A DNA stretch of 64,000 nucleotides from positions 434,001 through 498,000 of the forward strand of contig JH720340.1 of assembly GCA_000231825.2 (NCBI GenBank), written 5' to 3'. This document shows positions 13,501 to 26,800 of this stretch, in pieces. The stretch is from Tetrahymena elliotti 4EA (Eukaryota > Ciliophora > Oligohymenophorea > Hymenostomatida > Tetrahymenidae). The position numbers and the translations under genes are program-made. The notes beneath the pieces were generated by a model, which was not told the DNA's origin, did no database searches, and worked only from the letters and a program-made list of their open reading frames with translations. Within the stretch, counting starts at the first letter, position 1. The number at the start of each line of letters is the position of its first letter.

Positions 13501-14499
13501 AAAAGCTAAAAAAAACAGATTATACCAAATTTATATCATTTCTTCAAACAAAATATTTTTATAGATTGGAAAAATTATTTTTTGTTAAAAATAAAAATTA
13601 GTTTAATTCTGAGTATTGAATAGCTTCATGAAGAAAAGAATTTGAAATAAAAAGAATTTAATGATTTGTCTAGTTAATATGAGGAATAGATTTTATTTTT
13701 ATAGAAAAATGTTTAAGATATGGAGACTTAGCTAAGAGAGTTAAATTAAAATAACTTAGAACTTTAGGCAAACAACTTGGAACTTAGTTTAACACTAAAG
13801 AATATAGAATGTATTTAAAAATCTAAACAAGTTTTTGAAGAAGATATTAGGAAAGAAATTGAAAGAAATTCAACTTTATATCTTTAACTCTAATCAATTA
13901 AGCAATCTAATGAAGCTATTTTCCATAAATTAGTAAGAGCTAATGAGCAAGTTAAATAATCATAAGATTAGTTGACAGCTCTAAATGAATAAATAAAAAA
14001 TCAAACTCAAATTTAAGATAATGTTGCTCAGTATTTAACATATCTCTCTTTTTTAATTAATGACTCATATTCACCAGATTAGGTAAATTCTTAATTATTT
14101 ATTAGATTTTATTCATAATTCAGAATAATAATTAAAAATAGAATGATATGTTTGATAAATTATTGAATGAACAAATAAGATAATCTAAATATAGTGCCTT
14201 AATTTTTATAATTTTGAGAAAGCTGAAAAACGGTTTGTATTAATTTGGCTCTTAAAAAATATAAGTTTATGTAGAAGACAATTTTGTCAAAAGTAAATTA
14301 TTGAATTCATTTATTTATTTTAATTCTAGTTTTCTAAATTTAATTAGTAAAAGGACAAGACAATGCAGTAAAGTATTTTGAGAGAAATATTAATAATGAA
14401 ATCTAAAAACTGATCTCTTGTCTTAATAGTGATAAAGAAAAGTAATATAATGATTTGACTTAGGTTTTAAGCAAATGGCTGGAAAATAAGAATAATTGA
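10531..14499 (+). CDS. C2-like N-terminal domain plus long coiled-coil protein
   Basis: Start ATG 10531. The first exons are 10531-10618, 10703-10764, 10826-10907, 10968-11032 and 11091 onward; their junction phases all agree. Spliced, they give a beta-rich segment of about 100 residues (FRIGIQFDS..., IYATFIFTNQ, LLFDVYKEDYKQ, LEVELYENN, IGQIGLRFP) that reads like a C2-type fold, a module that binds membranes or proteins. The fold assignment is by pattern only. Next come about 380 Ser/Asn/Gln-rich residues (11100-12250), then several hundred residues of heptad-rich coiled coil (12370-14480) ending at TGA 14497-14499. Introns occur near 12284-12350, 12718-12880, 13157-13260 and 14085-14330. 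A C2 domain followed by coiled coil is seen in cytoskeletal and ciliary adaptors. No enzyme motif is present. Confidence 0.75.
13255..13572 (+). repeat. Imperfect tandem duplication inside the coiled-coil gene
   Basis: Two copies of about 150 nt start at 13255 and 13428 (offset 173). Both carry TATTTGGAGGA, AATCAAATCAG, CAGAT(C)ATACCAAATTT and TTCAAACAAAATATTTTT in the same order. The duplicated unit spans intron-like and exon-like sequence, so it is either an exon duplication in the coiled coil or an enlarged intron. Confidence 0.7.
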
Positions 14500-14790
14500 A
14501 AATATATAAAAAATAGTTAATTTGAAAATGGAAATAATTTACTGTGAGTAAAATCAAGAAATATTCTAGTTAAATAATTAAAATGAATAAATAATATGTA
14601 ATAAATAAAGGAAATTAGTTTTGTTTTATATAAGTAATGAATGTTGTTGTTTTTTGTAAATATTTTAAGATTTCTACATAAAAAATTAACTAAATAAATT
14701 TATTTTATTCCATAAAAATTCTAATTAGGAATTACATATTTTTTAGCTTTTGATCAATTACTATAAAAGAAATTTTGTAGTAATGCTAGA

Positions 14791-15437
14791 TCAATTTAAT
14801 AAAGGAAGAAGTTCTGTAATTATCTTTGCAACCATCTAGCCGGAAAGATGGAAGTTGTGATTCAAAGAAATGAAGTCTAGAGCATCCCATAAGAATGAAG
14901 ACACGTCTCTGTCTTAATAGATCTATTCATATTTTTCTTTAGCTGCAGCATATTTTGAATAGTTGCCAAATACTTTTAAAGAAATCTTAATTAGCTTTTG
15001 TAGAGATCTGCTTTTTTTAGGAAATGTGGCATCTAATTTAAGAAGGGCATTACAAATATGCTATAATCCTTCTTGCTCTTTTTCCTTGATCAATATGGAG
15101 AGACCTTAGTAATCAAGTCCAAGTTAAAATTCATCCAATGCAAACTGTTCATCAGTAATTGAGCTTAACTCTTTTTGGTTTACCTCTAAATTAAGTCCTT
15201 CCAAATATCCTTATAATTTTAATGAAAAATCAATGAAATGATTAACAAATTTTAAAACATAAATGAAAGCTTTTAAATACATTTTATTTTTGAATTCAAT
15301 AATAAGATACCTTTTAAAAACTACTGAATGTTATTTTTGTCATGAAATATTGGATCAGTATCAGCCAGTGTTAAATTAATACCAACAAAAATAAGAACTA
15401 TCAAGGCTGTGTAATTAAAATATGTTTATTTCTTCAT
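14791..15437 (-). CDS. Small secreted or membrane-anchored protein, unknown function
   Basis: Two exons, 15437-15311 and 15269-14791, are separated by a 41-nt GT..AG intron (15310-15270); the coding sum is 606 nt, giving 201 residues ending at TGA 14793-14791. The N-terminus MKKQTYFNYTALIVLIFVGINLTLADT has a positive start, a hydrophobic core and an Ala-x-Ala-like end at about residue 26, a classical signal peptide (possibly an uncleaved anchor). The mature part is helical (coils around LEVNQKELSSITDEQ and KYAAAKEKYEQIYQ) with a single conspicuous Cys (HICNALL). It resembles the many small ciliate secreted helical proteins; I recognise no family. Confidence 0.8.
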
Positions 15438-16864
15438 TTTTTAATGATTTGTTTATTTTTTAATGGACTCAAATAAATTTGTGAAAAATATAATTACCTT
15501 TCAATTATCAAATCCCCAAAAAAAATATCAAAGTATTTAATTTCATAACTCATTGATGCAAATCCATAATTTTATCAAAGAGAGCTAAATCATTCAATAA
15601 TCTAAAGTTATAACTACAAAAAAAATGAAAGTAGAATTTATTTGGATAAATTTATGAAAAATTGTTTTTTATTAAAAAAAAATTACTTTTTAGTTTAAAA
15701 ATAAAAAAAATAAATTTTACTTTTTGAAATATTTTGTTAAGCAAATTTAAATTTTTTTTTGAATTATAAAATTGTAAGCTTGATCTATATTGATTAAATC
15801 AATTCAAGAAAAGGGAAAAAAAAAGATATCAATCATAGATTAATTTCTAAGCTAATCAGTACTGATAGATTAATTTTTGATTTTTTTGAGGAAAAATCAG
15901 TAATATAAATATTTCATTCAAAAATATTCGAAGAATATTAAAATGAAATAAATTTGTCTGAGTTATGTAAATTATTCCAACTAAAATCATCAAATAATAC
16001 TTAATAAAATATATAACCATAAGTTATTTTTATAATTTAATGACCTCAAATCAGTGTTTAAAAAATTTTTTATAAATCCTAATAGAATACAAAAATATAT
16101 TTAGTTTCTTGTCTTTATTCTTAATGGTAAGTTAAGAGTAAAATTACAGAAATTTATAAACAAAGATTAATATTTATTCTATTTTGGATGCGTTACATCT
16201 AAGTAAAATTAAGTTAATTTGTAATGAAATAAAATAAAAAAAATAACAAATTAACTAACTAACTAACTTTTTATCTGATGAAGATTAGTAAATTGATTCC
16301 AAATTCTGAAATGCAGAAATAAATAATTCAGTGAAGAGTTTCTTCTATCGTTTATCGATAAATGACAATAAAGATTTTTATGGTAAAGTAAAATTTGCAC
16401 CAATAGTTAAAATAGTATAGCATTGCTTGAACTAAAAAATATAGGACACACATCCATATATATAATAAAAGAAACAAATAAATATATTTATATGCAAATC
16501 AAATCAAAACAAAATTTATTTGTATAATTAACGCAATTATTGTATATTTATTTATTTTACTAGTTGCTTGTTGTTATGTCATTAAAATAGTGATTAAATC
16601 CTGTAAAATTAATAATCAATAAAAAATTAATAAAATAAAATTCATTCTAAAAGGAGTTCACCACATATAAATCAATATTTAAAAAGTATTTATCATTAAA
16701 CTCAAGCTCTATCCATATTTAGGTATACGAAATAACTCATATAGACCAGTACATCTTTCATCTTTTAGTTTTAAATTAGCCTAAAAACCTTAGCTCATAT
16801 CGCTAATCCCTTTTTATCATTTTGTAATCCATCAATTATTTAAATCAATAGATAAATACTCCAA
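15438..16864. other. Intergenic A/T-rich region between divergent genes
   Basis: About 1.4 kb without a convincing frame. It contains four copies of AACT in tandem at about 16252-16267 and a 12-bp perfect palindrome TTTATCGATAAA at 16351-16362. It presumably carries promoters for the secreted-protein gene (minus) and the kinesin gene (plus). Confidence 0.5.
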
Positions 16865-19800
16865 ATGAACAGACAAATAGGAGGCTTTTCAGGCAATAAA
16901 ACTAATTCTACCTCTTTACAAAGAAGTAGTTCCAAGTCTAAGGATAATGTTAGTCCTGTTAAGGGACTTTAAGTTCCAAATCAAAGCTCTAATTTGAGCA
17001 GCTCTAGAAAATCACCTGGCCAGATCAACCTCTCTTTAAAATAAAACGAGTATGCTACACCCATTAAAGGAACTATGCCCAATTCTACTAATTCTTAATC
17101 ATAGGGCAGCTATACAAATTTTGATGCTATTAATCAAGGTGGCAAAGAATCCCTTTCCACTACAAAGTAAGCAAGGCTATTAATTTATAATGTTTTCTAA
17201 AAATAGAATTTATGAGTTTCTTTACTCTACCATCACTCCTACTATTTACTACTTCTATTTTTACTAAAAGAAATGTTAGCAAAAATTTAAAAAAGAGAAA
17301 GTATGATACTCAAAAAATGAAAAATAAAATTGATTTTTAACATTCTTTTTTCATAACCTAATAAATTTTTAATTTAAAATAGCTCTACAAATAGAGGCAA
17401 AGCATAGCTCCTTAGCAATAAATCTCCTCTGAAATCCAATTCAATAGCAAAACAAGGAGTACTTAATCTTCAAAAAGATGGATCAAGGTCTGAGCTAAAT
17501 GTTTCAAGTTATGAGAAAAAGAGCAATACAAATATAAATATAAATATTTAGAGAGTAGATTAAGATGGAAACGAATTAACTGTAAGTTAAAAGTACGCCT
17601 AGGATGTTAGCGGATTTTAAGCATAAGGAGATGCTGGCTCAAATATTTTAGATATTTCTTAGAACCAACTAAAGTAGAATATTTTTCTCCTTTACAATTC
17701 TTCCTTTTTCTTTTTTATTATCAAATAACTTGAAAAACGATTTGTTTGTTTGTTTTGTTTGGATTAGTTGCTTGATTGGTTGATATTTAGAAAATTTTCT
17801 CAAATATTTCCAAAAATATTTAGTTTTTCTTTTAATCAATTAATCCAGTAAAAAATTTTTTGCTGAATTGAATTTTTATAAAATAAAAATAAAAAACCAT
17901 GATTTCACAAGAAATTAGTTTTAAGAAATAAAATTCATTAATTAATTAATTCTTACCCATCATATTATTAATTAATTAGTTAGCTTCTTAATAAACAAAT
18001 ACATATTAATTGAAGTATACTAGAACTAACTAAATATTATCAATATTATAACATTTTTAAGATCTCTTTCTAAATTAACTTATACATTATTAATCAGCCT
18101 AAGAGACGATAAGGACAAGAAGTCAAGCAATTAAAAGTCAATGAGCAGGTTAGAAGATTCACCTCCTTAGAACAGAAAGAATTCTAATCCTAAAAATCCT
18201 CCTGTACTCACTTTATAAGCTAACTCTTCAAGTGTATCATCTACCTACGGATAGAAAAGAGAATCAGCTACTTTTTCATTGGCTAAAAATATTTTGAAGA
18301 GATAAAATACAAATTAATATGGAGGAATACCAAATAGTGATAAAGCAAATCAATCTATTGACAAAGGATTACTAAATATTTCAGTCTAATAATCAACTAA
18401 GCTAAAAAATACTGCAGCCAATTTAGCAGCCTACAACCCTGAAGTTGCAACAAAAGAAAGGGATGGAAATGTTAAAGTTTATGCTCGTTTTAGACCAAAC
18501 AACAATACTGAATTAGATCTCATCAATTAAGGTCTAGGATCTAATATCATTGATTTCAATGATGAAAAAGCAGTTACAACTATGTGCGATAATTAGATGT
18601 ACACTTGTGATAGAATTTTCAAGCCCGATTCAAAACAGGTAAATTTTTAATATAGCATAACTGACATTTAAAATAATTAATTGATTTAAAAATCTATTTT
18701 AATAAAATTAAAGTGAACATTTTAATCAAATTTTATATTAAATAAATTATTAATAAATAAAGGAATATGTTTACAATACTGTTGCAGTAGAAGTAGTGAA
18801 TGATGTTTTAGCAGGTTATAATGGAACTATTTTTACCTATGGTGTTACTGGTAGTGGTAAGACTCACACTATGTTTGGTAAGATTTAAGAAGAAGAAATG
18901 GAAGGTATTATTCCTAGAATGTGTACACAACTATTCGAGCATGTAGAAAATGAAGAACTTGATATTGATTACACTATTAATGTTTCTATGCTTGAAATCT
19001 ACAAAGAAAACCTCTATGATTCTCTAATTTAGCTTAGTTAAGGTGACAAAAAGGATTTAAAAATCAAAGAGCATCCTTAAAAGGGTATCATCGTTGATGT
19101 AATTAAGCGTTTTTTATAGTTCTTTGACTATTTTAGTTAAAAAATATATAATTTATTAATAGGGTTTAACTCAAAAATAAATTGCTAAAGAGGAAGAACT
19201 TTTTGGTATCATTGATTATGGTTATAACTCAAGATAAACAAGAGCTACTCGTCTTAATGAATACAGTTCTCGTTCTCACACCGTTTTCATGGTTGAAATT
19301 TAATAAAAGCTCCCTAACGGATCTGAAAAGAGTGGTAAACTTAACCTGATTGATTTGGCCGGTAGTGAAAAAGTAAATAAATCTGGTGCTGTTGGTGAAT
19401 CATTAGAAGAAGCTATTAAGATTAATGTCTCCTTAACTTGCTTGGGTAAAGTTATTCACGCTTTGACAACAGGTTAAGAGTATATTCCTTACAGAGACTC
19501 TAAATTAACAAGAATATTGTAGGAATCATTAGGTGGTAACTATAAAGTAAATAATATTTAAATAATAAAGTCAGCTTATTTATTCTACTTAATAATAATA
19601 GACTTCACTTATTGTCTGCTGTTCTATGCATTCTAATTTCTAGGATGACACAGTTTCAACTTTAAAATTCGCATAGAGAGCCAAAACAATTAAGAATACC
19701 TTCAAGCAAAACATTAAGAGCTCTCCTGAATCTATGAAGCAAGCAATAGAAATATTGAAGCAAGAAGTCTTCTAAGCCAAAAATCTTTTGTAACTTTTCC

Positions 19801-22525
19801 ACACAAATATTGCAGATGTTAAAGAAGGTTTATAAAGTGGCGATCCTGACAAAATTAAATAAATCAGTAAAAATTGTTCATTTTGAATTTGAAAGGTTAA
19901 ATACTTTTTTTCTAAAATAGATAAGGCTCTTGACAAACTTTTAGAGTATTAAACTGATTACAATCCTAAGCAATATGAATTAGGTGCTCTCACTGATTAA
20001 GCTGGTAGAATCTCAGCATTAGCTTCAGGAGCAGGAAATTTGACTGGATATGCTGCAACTGGTAATGCCAGCATAGATATTTTAATTGCTAGAGTGAAAA
20101 ACAGAGATGAAGAAATAGCTTCTTTGAAGAACAATATTGTTGATTTGGAAGATAAGAACAAAAATTTAGAAAATGACATTCTTGAAATGAAGTAAGCTAA
20201 CATTAAAATGGTTAGTGAAGTCAATGATTTAAAAATAGAAAAAAATTCTATTAATGTTAAATTTAATAAAGAAGTCTCAAAGAATGATTTCTTAGTTTTC
20301 TAGATAGAAATTTTGTAAAAACAAATATAAAATTTAGTTGATTAAGTTTGCAAGTCAGAGAAGAGATGTGCTGAATATCTACAACAGAAGAAAAAAGTTA
20401 GTAATAAACTCTTTTAAAACTATTTATAAATCGTATATTTACTATATATTTGAATTAAAAAAGTTGATGAAAAAATTGATAACATTATGAAAGACGATTT
20501 GACATTTGCAGAAATAAAACTTTCAGATTACTTTAACAACAGTATCAACTTTAACTATGAAGTAAATCTTTTGATTAAATAATATTTCTAAAATTAATTA
20601 TTTCTCTTTCTTTATATAGTTCTAAATTGATCGTAATAGTGCTTTAAACCAAGGAATTAATCTCAGTTCTTTAACAGGTAAAAAGAAATCAATTCATGCA
20701 AGTGCTAATTAATCTAGTGAAAGTAGTGATAGTGACAGTGATTCTGACATGTCATAAAGCTTTATTTCCTCTTAAGTTAACACTCCAGGTAAAGCAAAGT
20801 CTGCTTTATAATCATAGAAAAGTATTCCTTTCTAAGGAAATAAACCTGTTTTAGGAATTCCAAATACATCAAGCTTTTATAGAGTTGGATAAGGTTTGAA
20901 TGCTTAACAAAATCCTCCTTCTTCAAGAGATGATGGAATGAAAGACTCATTCTTGAACAATATAAATTTCAACAACATTTCAAATAATCCTAATGTTGAA
21001 ATGTTGAAGAGAATTATTGAAATCCCTCAAAAGATTGATGAAGCAAGCTAGAAAGACCCTGTTTCTAAAGATTTTATGATTATTAACTTGAAGAAGGCTT
21101 TGATTAAGTAATAAAAATTTTTTGAAAATAATGAAATTAATTGTATTTTAACAATATTTTAGTGCTCATATCATCAACTAGAACTTGCTAAGAACAATTA
21201 GTGCACTTGAATGGAAATAAATTATTGAATATGGAAAATCATAACTTAAAAGTAATGTGATGAAAATTTAAAGCAAGCACATTGAAAGATTAGAATCTGT
21301 CATAGAAGAAAATATTGGAAATTAAAAGAATTTACGTGATAAGATGGAGGAAATTGAGTTTGAATTGAATGAACAAAAGAAAGAAATAAAAACAACTACA
21401 TCTTTCAGTCGTTTAATGCCTCGTAAGAGCAGAATAATGTTACCAGTACCTATCTAGCCTAGATTCTAAAATGCTGTCTAGCTTGTTTAGAAAGCTGTTT
21501 AAATAGCGCCTCCCAGAAAGGATTCTGTAACCAGCGATTTGGTACCTAGAGACTAAAATCCCACAAATAGCAGCTAAGTTAGAAATACTACAGAAAAGAC
21601 AGAAGGAGATGACATGAACGAAAGTAAAATAAATTAATTTAATCTCAGTTAGAAATTTTAATATTCATAATATAAATAGTTATTGATATGATTGATAAAA
21701 ATGTTCTTCCTTTAACTTATGAGAATGCTATCATGGAATTAAAGAAAAAGAATTACATTATTAAAAAGTTATACCAAGAAAATTTAGATAGCAAAACTTA
21801 AGTCATTCCATCTGTCATTCAAGATAGCGAAAAGGTAAATGCATTATCAAGAGAAAACGATAGACTTCGTGATAAAATTATTAGTATTTAAAATGACTTG
21901 AAAGTTGAATAAGCTCAAACTGCTTCATACAAAAAATCTTTGTAAGTTGAAAGAAGAAATTTAAATAACTTGAGAAAGTTAAACCAAGAAATGGAAATTT
22001 CCCTCAGAAATAATCTAAGAGAAGAAAACGAAGGCTGGTAGAGTGTTATAAATACCATCAAAGAATAAAATGAAAAGGAAATGATTAAGAGATAGTAAGA
22101 CTATAATGTTTTAAATGAAAAACTTAATGATGTCCTTGAAAAGGCTATGTATAAGTAAGAATTTTATTTTAATAAATTTACAAAAGCAGTTTATTGATTA
22201 TTAATTCTATTTTATTTATAGACTTGGTGAAATGAAAACAAGAGGATAGACTTGCACAGTAAGTGAAATCGAATAAGTAATCCAAGAACTATAAAAGCAA
22301 AAAACTTCAGTAAGCGTTAATTATGAAAATAAATCTGCTAAGAGAAGAAGTTTACTCTTTACACCTGGCATGCTTCCAAATTCTAATACTCCATAATAAT
22401 AATCACATACTCCATTATAATAATAATAACAGTAAGGAGTTGGAGGAAATGGTATTAATCCACACTCCCCTAAGACTCTAGCCTTCCTCTAAACATTTGC
22501 TTAATAGGCTCAACAACATTAATGA
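16865..22525 (+). CDS. Kinesin, N-terminal-type motor with long leader and coiled-coil stalk
   Basis: Microtubule motor ATPase. Exons 16865-17166, 17383-17673, 18098-18638, 18763-19098, 19163-19546 and 19602 onward are phase-consistent; more follow to TGA 22523-22525. About 320 residues of Ser/Asn/Gln-rich leader precede the motor, which starts at [10 protein letters not shown] (about 18460). Motor landmarks: P-loop [11 protein letters not shown] at 18838-18870 (Val where Gln is usual), switch [12 protein letters not shown] (about 19258-19290), switch [11 protein letters not shown] (about 19347), then [11 protein letters not shown] and the [19 protein letters not shown] block. Catalytic residues look intact. 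After the motor come a neck/coiled coil, an acidic Ser-Asp repeat (about 20710-20755), further coiled coils (21250-22150) and a Gln-rich tail with [11 protein letters not shown] near the end. The architecture suggests a plus-end-directed cargo or ciliary kinesin; the subfamily cannot be fixed by eye. Confidence 0.93.
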
Positions 22526-23873
22526 ACGAGCGAGAAACTAGATTGATTATGCTCAAAATCCATTATTACTAACTAAAAAACCAACAAATAAAAAACATAC
22601 TATCAAACTACATAAAAATTCCATATAAAATTAAAATCTTATTTTTTAAGATTGCTAAAATATAAGAAAATATCTATTTCATTAGATTCAGCTAAAAAGC
22701 GAAAAATATGGAAGAGGTAAACAAAAAACTATTTATGTTACCATTATATATATAAATATATATATTATTATTAGATTTACATTTTTCCCTTTATTGATTG
22801 TTTCTCATTAATTCTTATCTTAATTTAAAATATTTTTTTAATCAGTCTATAATAAATTTTATTCTCAAAAAATAAATTAAATTTTATCATTTTTCTTAAA
22901 AATATTTATGTCTAAATTTGCCAATCTTAAATAGAAATTAGATTGCTCTTTAAATAAGACATTATCACTTTTTCTTGATAAAAACTTAAAAATAATATAA
23001 ATTTAAAATTAAATTGATCTTGCTTCTAATAATTCTAATTAGTTTAAATTTAAAAATATGTTCAAATTAGATGTTGAAAACCAGTGTACTCTTTTAAATA
23101 AAAATGTTTAAATTTATATTTTTCATATTATTTTTGATTTTCACTTATCATTATAACAATTTAAAAATATTTTTACCCAAAAATAAGCAACACTAGAATG
23201 AAAAACTTCAAAATAAATTCTAAAAAGAAAGAAAAATCTATTTTAGGTTTATCCAAAATTTTTTATTGAAGATTGAATTTTATTTGAAATTATTCTGATT
23301 TTTTAATAATAAATTGATAATATGAAGAGGTGTGTCAAACTATTTCTTTTTTATTAATTTATTTAAAATGAGAAAAATCCCCCCTCTATATAATACACAG
23401 ATTATTTTCACAAATTCTATTCTCAATTTATAATTTTTTATATAAATTTGTGATTCTTTTTTATGTTATTTGTTTACTAGATTATTGAGGTATTTAATTG
23501 ATTGAATTAAAAGATATTATTTAATCGTTTTTGGTTGAAAATTTATAATATTTTGAGAATTGAATTGATAAATTATAAGAAAAAAAATAATTTTCTTTAT
23601 AGAAAATGAATAAATAAATTTGTTTATTTCGTTTTAGGTTCTTAAATGTTATTTTCGTTTTTAAAATATTAATTGGCCTATTTTTTTAGTAAGATTTAAT
23701 TTTTTGATGATTGTAAATATTTAAATTATTAAAAAGTCTAAAGATTATTCTTACTTTAATAATAGAAATGGAGAAGCAATTTTCATTTTAAGAAAAGTAG
23801 GATCAGAATTTGACTGAAAGGTAAAAAATCTAATAAGAAGAATAAGATAAAATAGAAAAGTAAAAGTTGATAG
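22526..23873. other. Intergenic A/T-rich region
   Basis: About 1.35 kb, almost pure A/T, between two plus-strand genes. A short ATG frame at 23768 (MEKQFSFQEKQDQNLTE...) precedes the chosen start of the channel gene. It cannot be joined in frame to that gene by a GT..AG intron that I can find, so it may be an upstream ORF or leader. Nothing else is visible. Confidence 0.45.
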
Positions 23874-26800
23874 ATGGGCAGCTATCTACAAAAGAAACTA
23901 CTTGCTACTGCGCGTAAGAATAGAGTTGAATTTAAGAATACAAATTTAATATTGATATAAATTAGATAATTAGTGATTACAATTATTTTGGTTGTGGCTC
24001 TGTTTTAAGACCACAGAATTCAGGATGGTTTTGAAATTATTGAAGGATTGGATGACTTTTTAGGAATGACGTAACTGAATAAAAATGCTCTTTGTAGAAT
24101 ATATTTTTCATTTAATATTTTAAAAATCATTAGGAATTTGACAGATGAATCTTTAATGAGTTTTAAAAGTCTTTTTGATAACAAAATATCAGGGGCAATA
24201 AATAACATCTATAACTCCAAAAATAAGAATCTCACTCTCACTTATAACCCACAACAATACAATACTTTACAAAATATTTATGATGCTCAGCCTAATTATT
24301 AGGAAAATTAAGATAGAATTTAATTCTTAACTACATTCAATTTATTTTTGGGTATGAGAATCAGAATTGACTTACGTTCAATTTCAGATAATGACTTTGT
24401 TGAAACCTTCTTTGAGATCCTATCCAAGGATTAGATTATATTAATAGAACCTGGTGGATATCAAGATTAAGAAGCAAAAATAAAAATTATTTTTTAAACT
24501 AATTCAGAAAATTTGATAAAAACGGATGACTATATTGATATGTTTTTCACAAGTGAACTAGATATAGGAGTTGTTAGGTATTTACTGGATTTTCTTTAAG
24601 TAAATTTCTTTATTAATTAATTTTATGAGTTAAAATAATTAACCTTAATAAATAAAGATTTAACTAAGTGATATTAAAACATATTAAATCACTGTAGATG
24701 TCTTTTCTGTCAATTTGATTAGATAAATGATTGTTCAACAAAACAGAGTTTTTACAGAAACTGATTAAGGAGCTCTTCAATATTATTAAAAAGATTAAGT
24801 AGCTATTTTTCTAAATATCAAAGGGTAAAATTATATTTTATGAAATCATCATTTAAATAATTTCAATACACAACAGCAACACAAATCCTGCAAACACACT
24901 CTACATGTCTTATCTAATTAAAATTTTCTATTTATGCTGTGTGTCTATCCAGATCTTAATATCTTTCCTCCTTGTAAAATAAATTTTAATAACATCTTTT
25001 AAAAATAATTTAAATATTTTTATAGAAAGTTTTAGGTATGATAGCTAACTTCATCACAACCAAAATCTTCATTTTCGATAAGTAAACAAACATTTATGGA
25101 GAATTTATTTAATTTAATGTTTTGTTTTTCCTTATAGATACCTCATTATCAATTTAATTCTTTAATCTGTTGTAGTGGTCTATCTCTCTAGCTGGTTAGG
25201 TCTCTTTAGCACATATGAGTAAAAAAATATTATTTAAATTTGAAAATAAATAATTTAATATTAATAAATATGTATCTAGATCATTAAGTTAGAGCACATT
25301 CTAGAGCTTTTCAGATTTTGATCACTATGCTGATTATATGAGTTTATACAATGGTGACAGATTCTTTAGTATTGTAGTTTTAACTATTTAAACTATAGCT
25401 CTAGTGTAGCTAATTAACCAAAAGATACCATCATTCAATATCATTTACTATTCTCTAACAAATTCAGGAAGAGATCTCTTCTTGCTCATGATAGTATTAT
25501 CTTTTATAACTGATATAAAATTTATATAAATTATTAATTAAAGTTCATAGTTATCATGCTGGTTGCTTTTTCAGTAGTAGGAACAATTATATTCAGTGCA
25601 ACTTACATCCGATATTATAGTGATATAGGAGGAACTTTGTTTGAGCTTTTCAAATTTGTAAAAGAAATTTCAAATTTAAACAAAAAGCTAATTTTTAATT
25701 TTAAAAAAGATATTTTAATATGGTGTGCTGGCTGAATTAGTTAGAATAAGCACTGGAACAGGAATAGTTTTTGGGTTGATTTTCATTTTGTTTTTCAACT
25801 TTATATTGATTCCCTATCTCTACTCAGTAATTATAGTTAATTATAATTCTATAAGAGAGGCTATGTCTATCACAACTGAAGCAATAACTTCTATTGAATC
25901 AGAGAAGCAATTTAAGTTTTTGAAAAAAATATTTAATTTAGTAACTTTTGCTTCACCTTAGCAAGTATTGCAACAAAAGCAGGAATAAGAAGAAAAAAAG
26001 AAGCTAAAATAAGAAAGAGATAAATAAAGTATTGAAAATATGAGTGTGCATGATAAGTCAAGTCCAGATAAAAGAATTAAAGGAGGATTCTAATCTCATA
26101 TAGATCAAAATATCAGTTATTCTGTTAATTCCCCTAGAAAAAATAGAGGTAATGATACTCCCATTATAACTACTCCAGAAAAACGTAAAGCAGGATTCTA
26201 TAAGAGTGGTAGCATAAGAGGATCTTAAGAAGACTTAAGTGTAAGTAGAAAAAACTCAAGAAGTTTTACTTTAAATCCAAGTGCTAAGAAAAAAAGTGAT
26301 TCTAGTGGAAATGGCCTAGAAAATGATTAAGTTCAATAGGGACCAGAAGCTAAGATGAACTGGTAACAGAAACTTCAATATAACTTTAAACAGCTGGGAT
26401 TTAATGTAAGTTTATTTTAGAATTTAGTTGTTAGTTTAATGTTGTTTTTTATGTTTTTAGTTCTATGGATTTTATCCAGCAAAAGTTGAAGTTCAAACAA
26501 GATAACAGAGACAAGACGAAATAGTGTAGAGGATAGAAGAATTAAAGTTTGAGAAAAAGAAAGAAAAGGTTGCTATTTAGAAAAAGAGAGCAAAAACAGC
26601 AAGAGATAATATACAACTAACTATTATCCATATTTACTTTTTGATTGTTCTTATATTTATGGGTTCACAACAAATACTCTATGACTAAGTAAAAAAAATT
26701 TTTAAATAAGATTGTTATTTACAACTAAAAATTTTTTAATTAAAGTGTTACAACATCAATAAAGCGATTGATAATTACTATAGAAATACAGAAATAGTCG

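Noticed and set aside
23768..23873. Upstream ATG (MEKQFSFQEK...) as the start of the channel gene
   Set aside because: I found no GT..AG intron that joins it in phase to MGSYLQKK at 23874; the frame itself reaches TGA soon after. Kept only as a possible uORF.
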